From: Lachnospiraceae bacterium UBA5899 | GTDB lineage: Bacteria > Bacillota > Clostridia > Lachnospirales > Lachnospiraceae | Reading direction: 5' to 3' | Length of the DNA: 10,696 nucleotides | Assembly: GCA_002432425.1 (NCBI GenBank) | Contig: DJEL01000014.1 | Coordinates: forward strand, 1 to 10,696 | Part shown: piece after piece, positions 1 through 6,195 of the stretch | Numbering within the stretch: position 1 is the stretch's first letter | Layout of the letters: the number at the start of each line of letters is the position of its first letter | Position numbers and translations under genes: made by a program | Notes under the pieces: generated by a model | Databases searched by the model: none | Seen by the model: only the letters and a program-made list of their open reading frames with translations | Told to the model about the DNA's origin: nothing

Positions 1-73
1 AGCTGCTGACGGGAATCGGACCCGTGACCTCCGCACTACCAATGCGACGCTCTACCGACTGAGCCACAGCAGC
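1..73 (-). tRNA. tRNA-Thr (anticodon GGU)
   Basis: Read on the minus strand the sequence folds into a full cloverleaf. It has a 7-bp acceptor stem (GCTGCTG with CAGCAGC), a D stem GCTC/GAGC, an anticodon stem TCGCA/TGCGG around the loop TTGGTAG with anticodon GGT, and a T stem ACGGG/CCCGT. The discriminator base is T at position 1, so whether a CCA end is encoded cannot be seen. It decodes ACC and ACU threonine codons. A promoter lies just upstream at 113-142. Confidence 0.94.
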
Positions 74-112
74 GGATTTTTGGAAGTTTGTCTCCCGTAA
101 TCACCGAAAGTT

Positions 113-142
113 AATATACCATAAGGGTATGCAGATTGTCAA
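113..142 (-). promoter_or_regulatory. Promoter of tRNA-Thr
   Basis: On the minus strand a perfect -35 box TTGACA (137-142) is followed after 18 bases by TATATT (113-118). Transcription would start near 106, about 33 bases before the mature 5' end of the tRNA, a usual leader length for a tRNA gene. The flank upstream of the -35 box is very A-rich on the transcribed strand, as in strong stable-RNA promoters. Confidence 0.72.
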
Positions 143-189
143 TTACTTTTTTTATTTTTTTTGACTTTCTTCATACCCCTCCAAAAAGC

Positions 190-1377
190 CTATGCTTTTG
201 TCTCATCTCCGGGGTATTTGGAGTATAAGAATTTCAACAGAATAGGGGTGGAAATGCTGGACACGATAATCAGCAGGATAACGGCGGTAAAGTAAACATC
301 CGTCAAAAGTCCTACGGAAAGTCCCTTCTGGGCAACAATCAGCGCCACTTCTCCACGGGTCATCATACCGATACCGATTTTTAAGCAGTCATGGTTCTTA
401 AACCGGCACAGCTTCGCCATCAGTCCACAGCCGATAATCTTGGCAACCAGACCTACAATCACAAAGCATATGGAAAACAGAAGGATTTCACCGGTCACAC
501 CGCTGATATTGGTCTTTAAGCCGATGCTGGCAAAAAATACGGGGCCGAAAAGCATATAGGAATTGATGTCCATCTTTTCCGCAATGTAACCGGAGTCCTG
601 AATGGAGCAAAGGATAATACCTGCCACATACGCGCCGGTGATGTCGGCAATACCGAAATATTTTTCCGCAATATAGGCAAAGCCCAGGCACAAGGCAAGA
701 CCGATAATCGGAATACGTCTTGTATGCGGATATTTTTTATCCACAATCTTAAATACCTTATAAATAATATAGCCAACCACAATGGCAAAAACAAAGAACA
801 GAACCGTGCTTAAAACGACTTTTCCGGGATTGGACTCCGGATTCTTAAAGCCGATAACGAAAGTCAGCACGATAATACCGATAACATCATCGATAATGGC
901 GGCGCTTAAAATGGTAGTACCTACCGTACCCTTTAATTTTCCCATTTCCTTTAAGGTCTGTACGGTAATGCTTACCGAGGTAGCCGTCAGAATGGTACCG
1001 ATAAAGACCGCCTCGTAAAACTCATTAGTTCCCCACGGTGCAAATCCGTAAAATCCCATATAAAGCAGGGCGCCTAAAACCAAAGGTACAAACACACCTG
1101 CCGTTGCAATCAAAAATGCTTTGGGGCCGGTTTTTAATAATTCTTTTAAATCGGTTCCCAGACCTGCGGAAAACATCAGAAGAACAACACCGATTTCCGC
1201 CATCTGTACGATAAAGTCCGTCTGCTGCACCAGTCCCAGTATGCTGGGACCGATTAACAGTCCCGCAATAATTTCACCTACTACCTGCGGTGCTTTCAGC
1301 TTTCTTGCAAGCAGTCCGAAAAACTTTGCAAAAATAATGATAATTGCTAAATCCTTAAAAATACTGTACGCTTCCAT
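190..1377 (-). CDS. Cation:proton antiporter, CPA2 family (Kef/NapA-like membrane domain)
   Basis: Integral membrane protein expected to exchange Na+ or K+ for protons. About 395 residues, almost wholly hydrophobic, with roughly a dozen membrane segments and no soluble C-terminal domain. Family landmarks are seen: KAPQVVGEIIAGLLIGPSIL near the N terminus, GVVLLMFSAGL, ATSVSITVQTL in the fourth region, an Asp-Asp pair in AAIIDDVIGI (about residues 163-164), FFASIGLKTN, and MTRGEVALIVAQKG near the end. In characterised relatives an Asp-Asp pair goes with electrogenic Na+/H+ exchange, while Kef-type channels carry Gln-Asp; the ion here is therefore inferred. There is no TrkA_N/RCK domain, so it is not a full KefB/KefC. 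I chose the second ATG (1377) because GAGGGAG lies upstream of it, although 12 bases away; the ATG at 1398, 4 bases after the preceding stop, has no visible ribosome site. It probably shares a transcript with the 95-residue gene. Confidence 0.88.
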   Translation of the reverse strand: MEAYSIFKDLAIIIIFAKFFGLLARKLKAPQVVGEIIAGLLIGPSILGLVQQTDFIVQMAEIGVVLLMFSAGLGTDLKELLKTGPKAFLIATAGVFVPLVLGALLYMGFYGFAPWGTNEFYEAVFIGTILTATSVSITVQTLKEMGKLKGTVGTTILSAAIIDDVIGIIVLTFVIGFKNPESNPGKVVLSTVLFFVFAIVVGYIIYKVFKIVDKKYPHTRRIPIIGLALCLGFAYIAEKYFGIADITGAYVAGIILCSIQDSGYIAEKMDINSYMLFGPVFFASIGLKTNISGVTGEILLFSICFVIVGLVAKIIGCGLMAKLCRFKNHDCLKIGIGMMTRGEVALIVAQKGLSVGLLTDVYFTAVILLIIVSSISTPILLKFLYSKYPGDETKA

Positions 1378-1402
1378 AATTTTTCCATTCTCCCTCATTT
1401 AA

Positions 1403-1690
1403 TCAGAAAAAGCAGTCCTTGGATTTGCTCATAAGAAACCGGATTTTATCCTCATATTTCTTAGCTAATTCGTTGATCAGTTCTTCTGCTTCATCCTTAG
1501 AATTCTCATTCACGCAAAATACACAGACATTTTTGCTGTTCCAGAAAAAGCCTTGTTTATACCATTTTATGTAATAAGAAATTCTGTTTTCCAGAAGAGT
1601 CTTTTCAATCCGGCTCTTGACTTCCATATCCGCCGTCTCGCAAAGCTCCACCTCGTTATGAACCTTTACCTTTGTGTAAATCGTCTGCAT
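1403..1690 (-). CDS. Hypothetical 95-residue protein
   Basis: Not recognised with confidence. A short soluble protein that begins MQTIYTKVKVHNEVELCE and ends KSKDCFF. The pattern is strand, helix (SRIEKTLLENRI), aromatic strand (SYYIKWYKQG), strand (NVCVFCVNEN), helix (KDEAEELINELAKKYEDKI), a small alpha/beta fold that loosely recalls the DUF2007 type of putative signalling proteins. This resemblance is by pattern only. The ribosome site AGAGGTG sits 8 bases before the ATG and is strong. It lies 43 bases after sigH and 4-25 bases before the antiporter, depending on which antiporter start is used. Four cysteines in 95 residues is noticeable for a cytoplasmic protein of this size. Confidence 0.72.
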   Translation of the reverse strand: MQTIYTKVKVHNEVELCETADMEVKSRIEKTLLENRISYYIKWYKQGFFWNSKNVCVFCVNENSKDEAEELINELAKKYEDKIRFLMSKSKDCFF

Positions 1691-1709
1691 ACCCGTTCAC
1701 CTCTTTCCA

Positions 1710-1737
1710 ATTTTACTATAAGTTCTAAAAAAATCAA
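1710..1737 (-). promoter_or_regulatory. Possible promoter for the 95-residue gene and antiporter
   Basis: On the minus strand TTGATT (1732-1737) and TAAAAT (1710-1715) are separated by 16 bases, with the -35 box overlapping the sigH stop codon. It would allow the 95-residue gene and the antiporter to be expressed apart from sigH. Both boxes are imperfect and the region is AT-rich, so chance is a real alternative; read-through from sigH is equally possible. Confidence 0.3.
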
Positions 1738-2345
1738 CTGTAAATTATTTTCTTTATTTTGGTTTTTATGCGCTGCAGTGCATTGTCCGTGGATTTTTCG
1801 TCTTTTCCCAGAACATGTGCTATCTGCACATAGGTCATGCCGGTCATATACAAATCCAGCACCTCATTTTCAAAGGGACTCAGCTCGTTTTCGATTTTTT
1901 TCTCCAGATTTTCCAGATTTTCCCGGTCAATCACAAGCTGTTCCGGATTCTGTCCGTCATCCACAAGCTGGGCAAGCCATTTCTGCTGCTCCTCCTCGTC
2001 CCCTTCTTTGTTTTCTCCGGAAAGAGAAATGTACGAATTGAGCGGTATATGTTTTTTCCTGCCCGCAGCCTGTATCGCCGCATACATCTGCCTGCTCACG
2101 CACAAATCCGCGAAAGTATAAAATCCGGCATCCCTTCCACTGTCATAATCCCGGACTGCCTTAAACAGTCCAATCATGCCTTCCTGGATTAAGTCCTCTC
2201 TATCGGCTCCCAGGATATACATAGACTCTGCTTTTTTACGGACTAAATTTTTATACTTTTCCATGATGTAGTCTGTAACCGGCACTTCCCCATCACGGAG
2301 TTTTATAATCAACTCTTCATCTGTAAATTGTCTATAGTCCTGCAT
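1734..2345 (-). CDS. sigH: RNA polymerase sigma factor SigH (sporulation / stationary phase)
   Basis: Sigma-70 family factor which in Bacillus and Clostridia directs transcription at the onset of stationary phase and sporulation, including spo0A and early sporulation genes. The 203-residue length is close to the family norm. Region 2 is clear at about 45-95 (ADREDLIQEGMIGLFKAVRD, then FYTFADLCVSRQMYAAIQAA), followed by an acidic linker at 110-140 and region 4 at about 152-200 with a helix-turn-helix (TYVQIAHVLGKDEKSTDNAL). The ribosome site AGAAGGGG lies 5-6 bases before the ATG. It follows rlmB by 34 bases without a terminator, so it is probably the last essential member of the cysS transcript. 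In B. subtilis rae1 (yacP) stands between rlmB and sigH; it is absent here. Confidence 0.94.
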   Translation of the reverse strand: MQDYRQFTDEELIIKLRDGEVPVTDYIMEKYKNLVRKKAESMYILGADREDLIQEGMIGLFKAVRDYDSGRDAGFYTFADLCVSRQMYAAIQAAGRKKHIPLNSYISLSGENKEGDEEEQQKWLAQLVDDGQNPEQLVIDRENLENLEKKIENELSPFENEVLDLYMTGMTYVQIAHVLGKDEKSTDNALQRIKTKIKKIIYS

Positions 2346-2379
2346 AATAGCCCCTTCTTTTAAGAAGACATTTTGCTGC

Positions 2380-3123
2380 CTAAGCCTGCAGGCGTTGTCT
2401 TACAATCTCATAAGCAAGCACACCTGCCGCTACGGAAGCATTCAGGGAGTCAATATCCCCCTTCATGGGAATGGATGCCACCATGTCGCACTTTTCCTTC
2501 ACCAGTCTGCCTACACCTTCCCCTTCGTTGCCGATTACCACACCGATGGGGCCTTTCAGGTTCAAATCGTACATCACCGTGCCGTCCATATCGGCACATA
2601 CAAACCACAAGCCTTCCTTTTTCAGGTCTTCAATGGTCTGCGCCAGATTGGTAACCTTTGCCACGGGCGTATAATTTAACGCACCGGCGGATGTTCTGGC
2701 AACGGTAGCCGTAAGACCTGCCGCCCGGTTCTTGGGAATAATCACGCCGTGTGCTCCCGCTAAGTTTGCGGTACGGATAATGGCTCCCAGATTATGCGGG
2801 TCTTCTATGTTGTCCAGAAGGAAAATAAAAGGAGGCTCTCCCTTCTTCCGGGCATTCTCTAAAATATCCTCCACCTCCGCATAGGAATAGGCTGCCGCAT
2901 AGGCAATAACCCCCTGATGCTTGCCGGTTTCCGACATCTGGTCGAGTCTTTCCTTTGTCACAAACTTGACGAGAGTTCCCGCTTTTTTTGCTTCCCGTTT
3001 GATGGTCATGACCGGTCCGTCCGTACAGCCGTCCAGGATGAAAAGCTTATCTATGGTTTTGCCGGCACGGTAGGATTCAATGACAGCGTTCCGTCCTTCT
3101 ATGGTAAATTCTTCGTATCCCAT
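2380..3123 (-). CDS. rlmB: 23S rRNA (guanosine-2'-O-)-methyltransferase RlmB, SpoU/TrmH family
   Basis: Methylates the 2'-hydroxyl of a conserved guanosine in the peptidyl-transferase region of 23S rRNA (G2251 in E. coli) using S-adenosylmethionine. The 247 residues comprise an N-terminal substrate-binding domain (about 1-80, starting FTIEGRNAVIESYRAGKTID) and a SPOUT knot domain. The three SpoU motifs are intact: LLDNIEDPHNLGAIIRTA (about 102-119) with the catalytic-site Asn and Arg, VIGNEGEGV (196-204), and IPMKGDIDSLNASVAAGV (218-235). The ribosome site AGAGGA is 8 bases before the ATG. A perfect 27-bp palindrome lies just upstream of it. The gene stands 77 bases after mrnC, as in the conserved cysS-mrnC-rlmB cluster of Firmicutes. 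A sister enzyme of the TrmH group cannot be wholly excluded, but the neighbourhood favours RlmB. Confidence 0.92.
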   Translation of the reverse strand: MGYEEFTIEGRNAVIESYRAGKTIDKLFILDGCTDGPVMTIKREAKKAGTLVKFVTKERLDQMSETGKHQGVIAYAAAYSYAEVEDILENARKKGEPPFIFLLDNIEDPHNLGAIIRTANLAGAHGVIIPKNRAAGLTATVARTSAGALNYTPVAKVTNLAQTIEDLKKEGLWFVCADMDGTVMYDLNLKGPIGVVIGNEGEGVGRLVKEKCDMVASIPMKGDIDSLNASVAAGVLAYEIVRQRLQA

Positions 3124-3141
3124 TTCTTCTATCCTCTGTCC

Positions 3142-3168
3142 AACAATGTATACTCAGTATACATTGTT
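3142..3168. promoter_or_regulatory. Perfect 27-bp palindrome between mrnC and rlmB (possible operator)
   Basis: Arms AACAATGTATACT (3142-3154) and AGTATACATTGTT (3156-3168) are exact reverse complements around a single base. No T-run follows on either strand, so it is not a normal terminator. In the rlmB messenger it would form a 12-13 bp hairpin ending a few bases before the ribosome site. As DNA it looks like a dimeric repressor site. Its core ATGTATA..TATACAT also occurs at the cysS transcription start (5118-5132). Confidence 0.6.
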
Positions 3169-3200
3169 TACTCCATGTTGACTTCTCTGTTACTTCCTTA

Positions 3201-3635
3201 TTATATATGCAGTCTTTGCATACCTTCCTTGATAAGCTCCAATATTCTGTCCATTTTATTCTGTAAATAAAGGTAGCCCACCAAAGCTTCCAATCCCGTT
3301 GCTTTCCGGTAGTCTGCCACACTGGCATTCTTTGCCGTGGTGTAAGCCTTGGCATTCCGACCTCTTTTGTAAACCGCCTCTTCCTCTTCCGTAAGTACAT
3401 CCCCAAGCGCCTCTATCATGGCTGCCTGGGTCTGTGCTTTCACGTAACGGCTGGAAATCAGATGCAGGTCATGCGCAGAACGGTTTGCTTTTTCCACAAC
3501 CATTGTTCTTATGATAATGTCATATACATCATCCCCGATATAGGCAAGCGCCAACGGGGAATAGCTTCTTACATCCACTTCGGGTAATGCAAATGTTTCA
3601 CGGATTTGTGAAACCAGACTTACGCCTTCTTCCAT
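3201..3635 (-). CDS. mrnC: Mini-ribonuclease 3 (Mini-III), 23S rRNA maturation
   Basis: RNase III-like enzyme that trims the double-stranded ends of precursor 23S rRNA in Firmicutes. It has 144 residues and consists of the catalytic domain only, with no dsRNA-binding domain, which separates it from true RNase III. The signature LALAYIGDDVYDIIIRT (about 28-44) holds the first acidic catalytic residues; the second acidic site is in KATGLEALVGYLYL (about 111-124). The helix RSAHDLHLISSRYVKAQTQA is also typical of the family. The start overlaps the end of cysS by 16 bases, which points to translational coupling, and no better internal start is seen. It is always found beside cysS and rlmB in this kind of cluster, which supports the call. 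Confidence 0.94.
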   Translation of the reverse strand: MEEGVSLVSQIRETFALPEVDVRSYSPLALAYIGDDVYDIIIRTMVVEKANRSAHDLHLISSRYVKAQTQAAMIEALGDVLTEEEEAVYKRGRNAKAYTTAKNASVADYRKATGLEALVGYLYLQNKMDRILELIKEGMQRLHI

Positions 3636-5041
3636 TTTACGCCCTCTCTGGTATCTTCAATCACAATGCCCTTTTCCAAAAGTTCCGCACGGATGGCATC
3701 CGCCTTTGCGAAATCCTTTTCCTTCTTGGCTGCTTTTCTTTCTTCAATCTTGGAAAGCACATAAGCCTTTAATTCTTCGTCCACGGACTCCTCCGTGCTG
3801 TCTGCAGCCTTGCCGGACAGTAAATCCAGGGAAAGCACTTCATCAAAGCTCTTTACCAGTTCTCTCTTGGTCTTGTCGTTCATGTCTGCCTTTAACATCT
3901 CATACAGAACGGTAATCGCCATGGAGGAATTTAAGTCATCGCAGAGTGCATCTTCAAAACGGGTTTTGTACTCTGCAAATTTCTCTTTGTCCACTTCTCC
4001 TTCCTCGGACAAATCGGCAATTCTCTTTAAGAGCTTATTGTAAGCAGTCGTCATGTTGTCCAGTACTTCATAGGAGAACTCCAGCGGCTTACGGTAATGG
4101 GACTGTAAGCAGAACAGTCTGTATACAAGGGGATTGTATCCTTTTTCTTCCAGTAAGGAAACGGTCAGGAAATCGCCCTTGGATTTGCTCATCTTGCCGC
4201 TCTTATCATTTAAGTGATGCACATGGAACCAGTAATTGCACCATTTATGACCGAGATAGGACTCACTCTGCGCAATTTCATTGGTATGGTGCGGGAAAAT
4301 ATTGTCCACGCCGCCGCAGTGGATATCCATGTATTCGCCCAGATGTTTCATGCTGATGCAGGAGCATTCAATGTGCCAGCCGGGATATCCCAGTCCCCAG
4401 GGGCTTTCCCATTTTAATTCCTGGTCATCAAATTTGGACTTGGTAAACCAGAGCACGAAATCACTCTTGTTCTTCTTGTTGGTATCCTCTTCCACATCAT
4501 CCCGGACGCCTACCAAAAGCTCATCCTCGGTCTGTCCTGAGAATACGTGGTAATTCTGCAATTTGGAAGTATCAAAATAAATGTTGCCGCCCATTTCGTA
4601 AGCGAAGCCTTTTTCCAGCAGCACCTCAATCATATGGATGAATTCGGGAATGCAGTTGGTTGCCGGTTCTACCACATCCGGACGCTTGATGTTTAACTTT
4701 TTGCAGTCGGAAAAGAAGGCATCCGTATAGAACTTTGCCACTTCCATAACGGTCTTGTGCTCTCTCTTTGCTCCCTTTAACATCTTATCCTCGCCGGTAT
4801 CCGCATCGCTGGAAAGATGGCCTACATCCGTAATATTCATGACACGCTTTACATCATATCCCAGGTAGCGGAGTGTTTTTTCCAAAAGGTCCTCCATGAT
4901 GTAACTTCTTAAGTTGCCGATATGGGCAAAATGATATACGGTAGGACCGCAGGTATACATTGCCACCTTGCCGTCCGTATTGGGTACAAACAATTCTTCC
5001 TTTTTGGTAAGGGTATTGTAAATGTGCAATTTGTTTTCCAT
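3620..5041 (-). CDS. cysS: Cysteine--tRNA ligase
   Basis: Class I aminoacyl-tRNA synthetase that joins cysteine to tRNA-Cys with ATP. 473 residues, the normal length. Visible landmarks are the zinc-site cysteine and HIGH-type motif in TCGPTVYHFAHIGN (about 30-43), further zinc ligands in GWHIECSC (about 221-228) and FPHHTNE (about 249-255), and the KMSKS loop in DKSGKMSKSKG (about 279-289). The C-terminal anticodon-binding helices follow, ending GVKWKKA. I set the start at 5041 because GGAGG lies 10 bases upstream and the protein then begins MENKLHIYNTLT like its relatives; an upstream ATG at 5119 would add 26 unconserved residues and lies almost at the transcription start. The leader of about 90 bases is too short for a T-box. 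Confidence 0.97.
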   Translation of the reverse strand: MENKLHIYNTLTKKEELFVPNTDGKVAMYTCGPTVYHFAHIGNLRSYIMEDLLEKTLRYLGYDVKRVMNITDVGHLSSDADTGEDKMLKGAKREHKTVMEVAKFYTDAFFSDCKKLNIKRPDVVEPATNCIPEFIHMIEVLLEKGFAYEMGGNIYFDTSKLQNYHVFSGQTEDELLVGVRDDVEEDTNKKNKSDFVLWFTKSKFDDQELKWESPWGLGYPGWHIECSCISMKHLGEYMDIHCGGVDNIFPHHTNEIAQSESYLGHKWCNYWFHVHHLNDKSGKMSKSKGDFLTVSLLEEKGYNPLVYRLFCLQSHYRKPLEFSYEVLDNMTTAYNKLLKRIADLSEEGEVDKEKFAEYKTRFEDALCDDLNSSMAITVLYEMLKADMNDKTKRELVKSFDEVLSLDLLSGKAADSTEESVDEELKAYVLSKIEERKAAKKEKDFAKADAIRAELLEKGIVIEDTREGVKWKKA

Positions 5042-5117
5042 TTTCACACAGCCTCCGATTGTCGATTTCCTATACTGTTTTTGATAAGAAACCGTTTTTC
5101 TATAGGTATACTTTGAC

Positions 5118-5132
5118 ATGTATAGTATACAT
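5118..5132. promoter_or_regulatory. 15-bp palindrome at the cysS transcription start (possible operator)
   Basis: ATGTATA (5118-5124) and TATACAT (5126-5132) are exact reverse complements around one base. The site begins right where the cysS promoter would start transcription (about 5131), the classic place for a repressor to block. An extra GTATAC half lies 12 bases further into the leader (5107-5111). The core is shared with the longer palindrome before rlmB at 3142-3168. The regulator is unknown. Confidence 0.45.
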
Positions 5133-5137
5133 TAAGT

Positions 5138-5166
5138 AGAATAAGCAAAAAAGTGCCGTTTGTCAA
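5138..5166 (-). promoter_or_regulatory. Promoter of the cysS-mrnC-rlmB-sigH operon
   Basis: A perfect -35 box TTGACA (5161-5166) and the -10 box TATTCT (5138-5143) are separated by the ideal 17 bases on the minus strand. The expected start is near 5131, giving a leader of about 90 bases before cysS. The promoter lies after the ispF terminator, so cysS begins a new transcription unit even though the gene order ispF-cysS is kept. Confidence 0.75.
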
Positions 5167-5211
5167 GAAACAAAGCGCTTCCGCCGCCTCTTTATTCCCG
5201 TATTCCGGCAG

Positions 5212-5239
5212 AAAAAAACGCAGCCCGCTGTGAGCTGCG
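5212..5239 (-). terminator. Intrinsic terminator after ispF
   Basis: Read on the minus strand, CGCAGCTC pairs with GGGCTGCG (8 bp including one G-U) around a 5-base loop, followed at once by seven T (5212-5218). It starts 7 bases after the ispF stop codon. It is the strongest terminator in the window and separates ispF from the cysS operon. Confidence 0.9.
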
Positions 5240-5246
5240 CCTTGTC

Positions 5247-5810
5247 TTATAAATTTTTCGGGCATCCCGTGCAGCCTGCGCACCCGGACACCGTTCTGCT
5301 CTTTTCCAAAAGCTCCACATCCTGGGCGTACAGCTCTCTCGGGCTGTTTAACATGCAGATAGCCTGGGCGGATATTCCTTCCTTATTGCCGGTAAAGCCA
5401 AGCCCCTCTTCCGTGGTGGCTTTTACGTTTACCTGGGAAAGGGTAATTCCCAGCCGTCCTGCGATGTTTTTCCGCATTTCATCAATATAGGGGCGCATCT
5501 TGGGCGCCTGCGCTATAATGGTGGCATCGATATTTTCCACGAAGAAACAGTTTTCTTCCAGTAAATCTCTCACTTTTTCCAAAAGCACCAGCGAAGAAAT
5601 GCCTTCGTAAGCGGCATCGGTATCCGGAAAATGTTTGCCGATATCGCCCAGTGCCGCCGCTCCCAGCAGCGCATCCATAACGGCATGCAGCAGTACGTCC
5701 GCATCCGAATGTCCCAAAAGACCTTTTTCATACGGGATTTCCACCCCGCCGATAATCATCTTTCTGTCTTCCGCCAGTCTGTGTACATCATATCCCATTC
5801 CAATTCTCAT
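5247..5810 (-). CDS. ispF: 2-C-methyl-D-erythritol 2,4-cyclodiphosphate synthase, with extra Cys-rich tail
   Basis: Fifth enzyme of the MEP route to isoprenoids: it cyclises CDP-methylerythritol 2-phosphate, releasing CMP. The usual landmarks are present: MRIGMGYDVHRL with metal ligands Asp8 and His10, LLGHSDADVLLHAVMDALLGAAALGDIG with His42, FPDTD (61-65), and VKATTEEGLGFTG (129-141). The family is normally near 155-160 residues; this one has 187. The extra tail (about 160-187) is polar and ends with C-x2-C-x2-C (Cys177, 180, 183) in SGCAGCTGCPKNL, which could bind a metal or take part in redox chemistry. The tail's reading frame runs unbroken to the stop 7 bases before the terminator, so it is not an obvious sequencing error. 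GGAGG lies 7-8 bases before the ATG. It is probably co-transcribed with the small coiled-coil gene 60 bases upstream. Confidence 0.95.
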   Translation of the reverse strand: MRIGMGYDVHRLAEDRKMIIGGVEIPYEKGLLGHSDADVLLHAVMDALLGAAALGDIGKHFPDTDAAYEGISSLVLLEKVRDLLEENCFFVENIDATIIAQAPKMRPYIDEMRKNIAGRLGITLSQVNVKATTEEGLGFTGNKEGISAQAICMLNSPRELYAQDVELLEKSRTVSGCAGCTGCPKNL

Positions 5811-5870
5811 ATGTTACCTCCGTTGGTATCTCCACCGGTATTACCGTTTCTGTTTTTAAGCCCGCCGCGG

Positions 5871-6104
5871 CTATGCGGTTTTTAGGTCCGCCACGTGCTG
5901 TGCAATCAAATCTTTTGCTTCTTCCATACTGATACCCGCTTCCGCAAGCATCTTGGTAATGGCCTCCGCTTCCCTGTTTCTTTTTTCCGTAATCAGGTCA
6001 TTCAGTTCTCTTTCCTCCGACTGGATACGCACCTTTAATGCCCCAATCAGCTCTTCCTTTTCCCTGATTTTTTCGTCTATGGATTTTCTCTGTCCTCTTG
6101 CCAT
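5871..6104 (-). CDS. Small charged coiled-coil protein, function unknown
   Basis: Not recognised as a named family. The 77 residues are rich in Glu, Lys and Arg. After MARGQRKSIDEKI a long heptad-like helix runs to about residue 48 (KIREKEELIGALKVRI, then SEERELNDLITEKRNRE), and a short second part, MLAEAGISMEEAKDLIAQ, resembles the small helical tails of DNA-binding or scaffold proteins. There is no signal peptide or membrane segment. The ribosome site TGAGGT lies 8 bases before the ATG. The gene has its own likely promoter (6166-6195) and lies 60 bases before ispF, so it probably leads that transcript. It could be a nucleoid- or cytoskeleton-related accessory protein, but nothing in the sequence proves it. 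Confidence 0.72.
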   Translation of the reverse strand: MARGQRKSIDEKIREKEELIGALKVRIQSEERELNDLITEKRNREAEAITKMLAEAGISMEEAKDLIAQHVADLKTA

Positions 6105-6122
6105 ACGCTAACCTCACATTCC

Positions 6123-6140
6123 GCCCCTCGGGGCTTTTTT
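6123..6140 (+). terminator. Terminator-like hairpin on the plus strand
   Basis: GCCCC and GGGGC form a 5-bp GC stem with a 2-base loop (or 4 bp with a CTCG loop), followed directly by six T on the plus strand. No plus-strand gene ends here. On the minus strand it lies in the leader of the small coiled-coil gene and has no T-run after it. It may stop antisense transcription or be a leader hairpin. Confidence 0.35.
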
Positions 6141-6165
6141 ACCAGTATATGGACAAGATGGGAAA

Positions 6166-6195
6166 ATTATACCTCGGAATCCATTTTTTTGTAAA
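6166..6195 (-). promoter_or_regulatory. Likely promoter for the coiled-coil gene and ispF
   Basis: TTTACA (6190-6195) and a perfect TATAAT (6166-6171) lie 18 bases apart on the minus strand. The -10 box overlaps the stop codon of the helicase gene. Transcription would start near 6159 and the leader of about 55 bases would hold the GC hairpin at 6123-6134. With the terminator after ispF this defines a two-gene unit. Confidence 0.5.

Noticed and set aside
182..199. Terminator after the antiporter
   Set aside because: AAAAGC and GCTTTT could pair just at the stop codon, but the stem is short, AT-rich and overlaps the coding end; it is too weak to call.
5042..5119. N-terminal extension of CysS to 5119
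   Set aside because: The first 26 residues are unlike any cysteinyl-tRNA synthetase start and the ATG at 5041 has GGAGG in front of it.
5042..5131. T-box leader for cysS
   Set aside because: The leader is only about 90 bases, lacks the T-box consensus and has no terminator/antiterminator pair.
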